Of a DNA stretch of 6,446 bases, positions 5,991 to 6,446 are shown one piece after another. The stretch covers positions 1 through 6,446 of the forward strand of contig JANQKO010000551.1 in the NCBI GenBank assembly GCA_028281075.1, read 5' to 3'. A program made the translations under genes and the position numbers. Origin of the DNA: Alphaproteobacteria bacterium (GTDB lineage: Bacteria > Pseudomonadota > Alphaproteobacteria > GCA-2731375). The first letter of the stretch is position 1. Each line of letters starts with the position of its first letter. The notes under the pieces were generated by a model that was given only the letters and a program-made list of their open reading frames with translations, did no database searches and was not told the DNA's origin.

Positions 5991-6446
5991 CTACTCCGGC
6001 ACGACCGACGGTCCACCCCAGCGAACGCTGCGGGCGCGGCCCCATAGCCGTTGAAACGGCTCGCGTGATTGCCGTGCCGCGATAATCGCATGGCCGCGGA
6101 CCGAGTGGGGCGGACCGGCCAGCGCACCGCCGGTCTCCGCCGGCCCGCGGGCCAGGACCGTCCCGTCCGGCAGCAGCGGGCCGCCACCCCGCCGCCCGGC
6201 CTCGATGCCCCGCAAGGTCTGCTCGATCGCCGCCAGACGTTTCGCCAGATCGGGACGCGCCGTCGTCCGGCCGCCATGCATCGCCCGCGGATGCGCGACC
6301 GCCAGCCGACGCCAGAACCGGGCCGCCAGGCCGACATCGTAGCCGGCATGGGCGGCAAGGCGCAGGCCCAGCCGGTCGGCCCTGGCCGCCGCGGTCGCCC
6401 CGATCCGGCGCGCGCCGCTCGCGATATCGGTCGGCCCGACACCTGT
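5991..6446 (-). CDS. M48-like metallopeptidase homologue, C-terminal part
   Basis: The frame is open to the right edge, so only the last 151 residues are seen and the true start lies outside. The pattern ADRLGLRL, AGYD, FWRRLA, then RPDLAKRLAAIEQTL follows the C-terminal half of M48 zinc peptidases, whose usual forms are ExxADRLGL, AGYDP and THPxxxxRL. The HExxH metal site would be upstream, outside the window. Two details are degenerate: the residue at the zinc-binding Glu position (ExxAD) is Ala in AARAD, and the conserved THP is ARP. It may be an inactive or divergent homologue. The last 60 or so residues are Gly/Arg/Pro-rich with no recognised domain. An internal ATG at 6281 would give only 96 residues without the M48 motifs and is not the start. 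Confidence 0.7.
   Translation of the reverse strand, partial: TGVGPTDIASGARRIGATAAARADRLGLRLAAHAGYDVGLAARFWRRLAVAHPRAMHGGRTTARPDLAKRLAAIEQTLRGIEAGRRGGGPLLPDGTVLARGPAETGGALAGPPHSVRGHAIIAARQSREPFQRLWGRARSVRWGGPSVVPE

Noticed and set aside
5930..6442. A 170-codon minus-strand frame at the right end
   Set aside because: It is Arg/Trp/Gly-rich without motifs and runs antisense through the end of the PAS-like gene. The alternative frame, open to the window edge, carries M48-like sequence.
1..6446. CRISPR array, tRNA, rRNA, insertion sequence or prophage elements
   Set aside because: No regularly spaced repeats, no tRNA-like cloverleaf or conserved rRNA sequence, and no transposase or integrase motifs were found on either strand by eye.

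Overview
The window is about 6.4 kb of GC-rich (roughly 68-70% by eye), densely coding chromosomal DNA. The gene families fit an alphaproteobacterium, most likely from the Rhodospirillales sensu lato: an AsmA-family envelope protein, a soluble histidine kinase with an N-terminal CBS-like pair, a small protein resembling the PAS_5 family, and a DapA/NanA-superfamily enzyme. This placement is inference from style and family content. I see no rRNA, tRNA, transposase, integrase or CRISPR array.

Layout. (1) 1-172: window edge, with a possible gene start running off the left side and a clear intrinsic terminator (118-144, minus strand). (2) 173-514, minus: a small exported protein of unknown function, with an operator-like repeat cluster upstream (560-581). 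(3) 684-1649, minus: an aldolase/lyase of the dihydrodipicolinate synthase/N-acetylneuraminate lyase superfamily. It keeps the Schiff-base lysine but has lost the other DHDPS catalytic residues, so it should not be called DapA. (4) 1838-3919, plus: an AsmA-family protein, divergent from the lyase. (5) A GC-rich hairpin (3937-3962) between convergent genes. (6) 3972-5138, minus: a cytoplasmic CBS-pair histidine kinase with no response regulator in view. (7) 5139-5516: the only long gene-free stretch, with a core near 30% GC that is rich in inverted repeats. (8) 5517-5987, plus: a PAS_5-like small protein, divergent from the kinase. (9) 5991-6446, minus: the C-terminal part of an M48-like metallopeptidase homologue that appears to lack a zinc-binding glutamate; it is cut by the window end.

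The genes do not form one pathway. The most coherent local unit is the kinase and the PAS-like protein, which diverge from the shared AT-rich region and could be co-regulated sensory proteins. AsmA and the small exported protein act at the envelope. I did not find a convincing new multi-gene system. The most unusual items are the AT-rich, dyad-rich intergenic region, the rewired lyase active site and the degenerate M48 protein.
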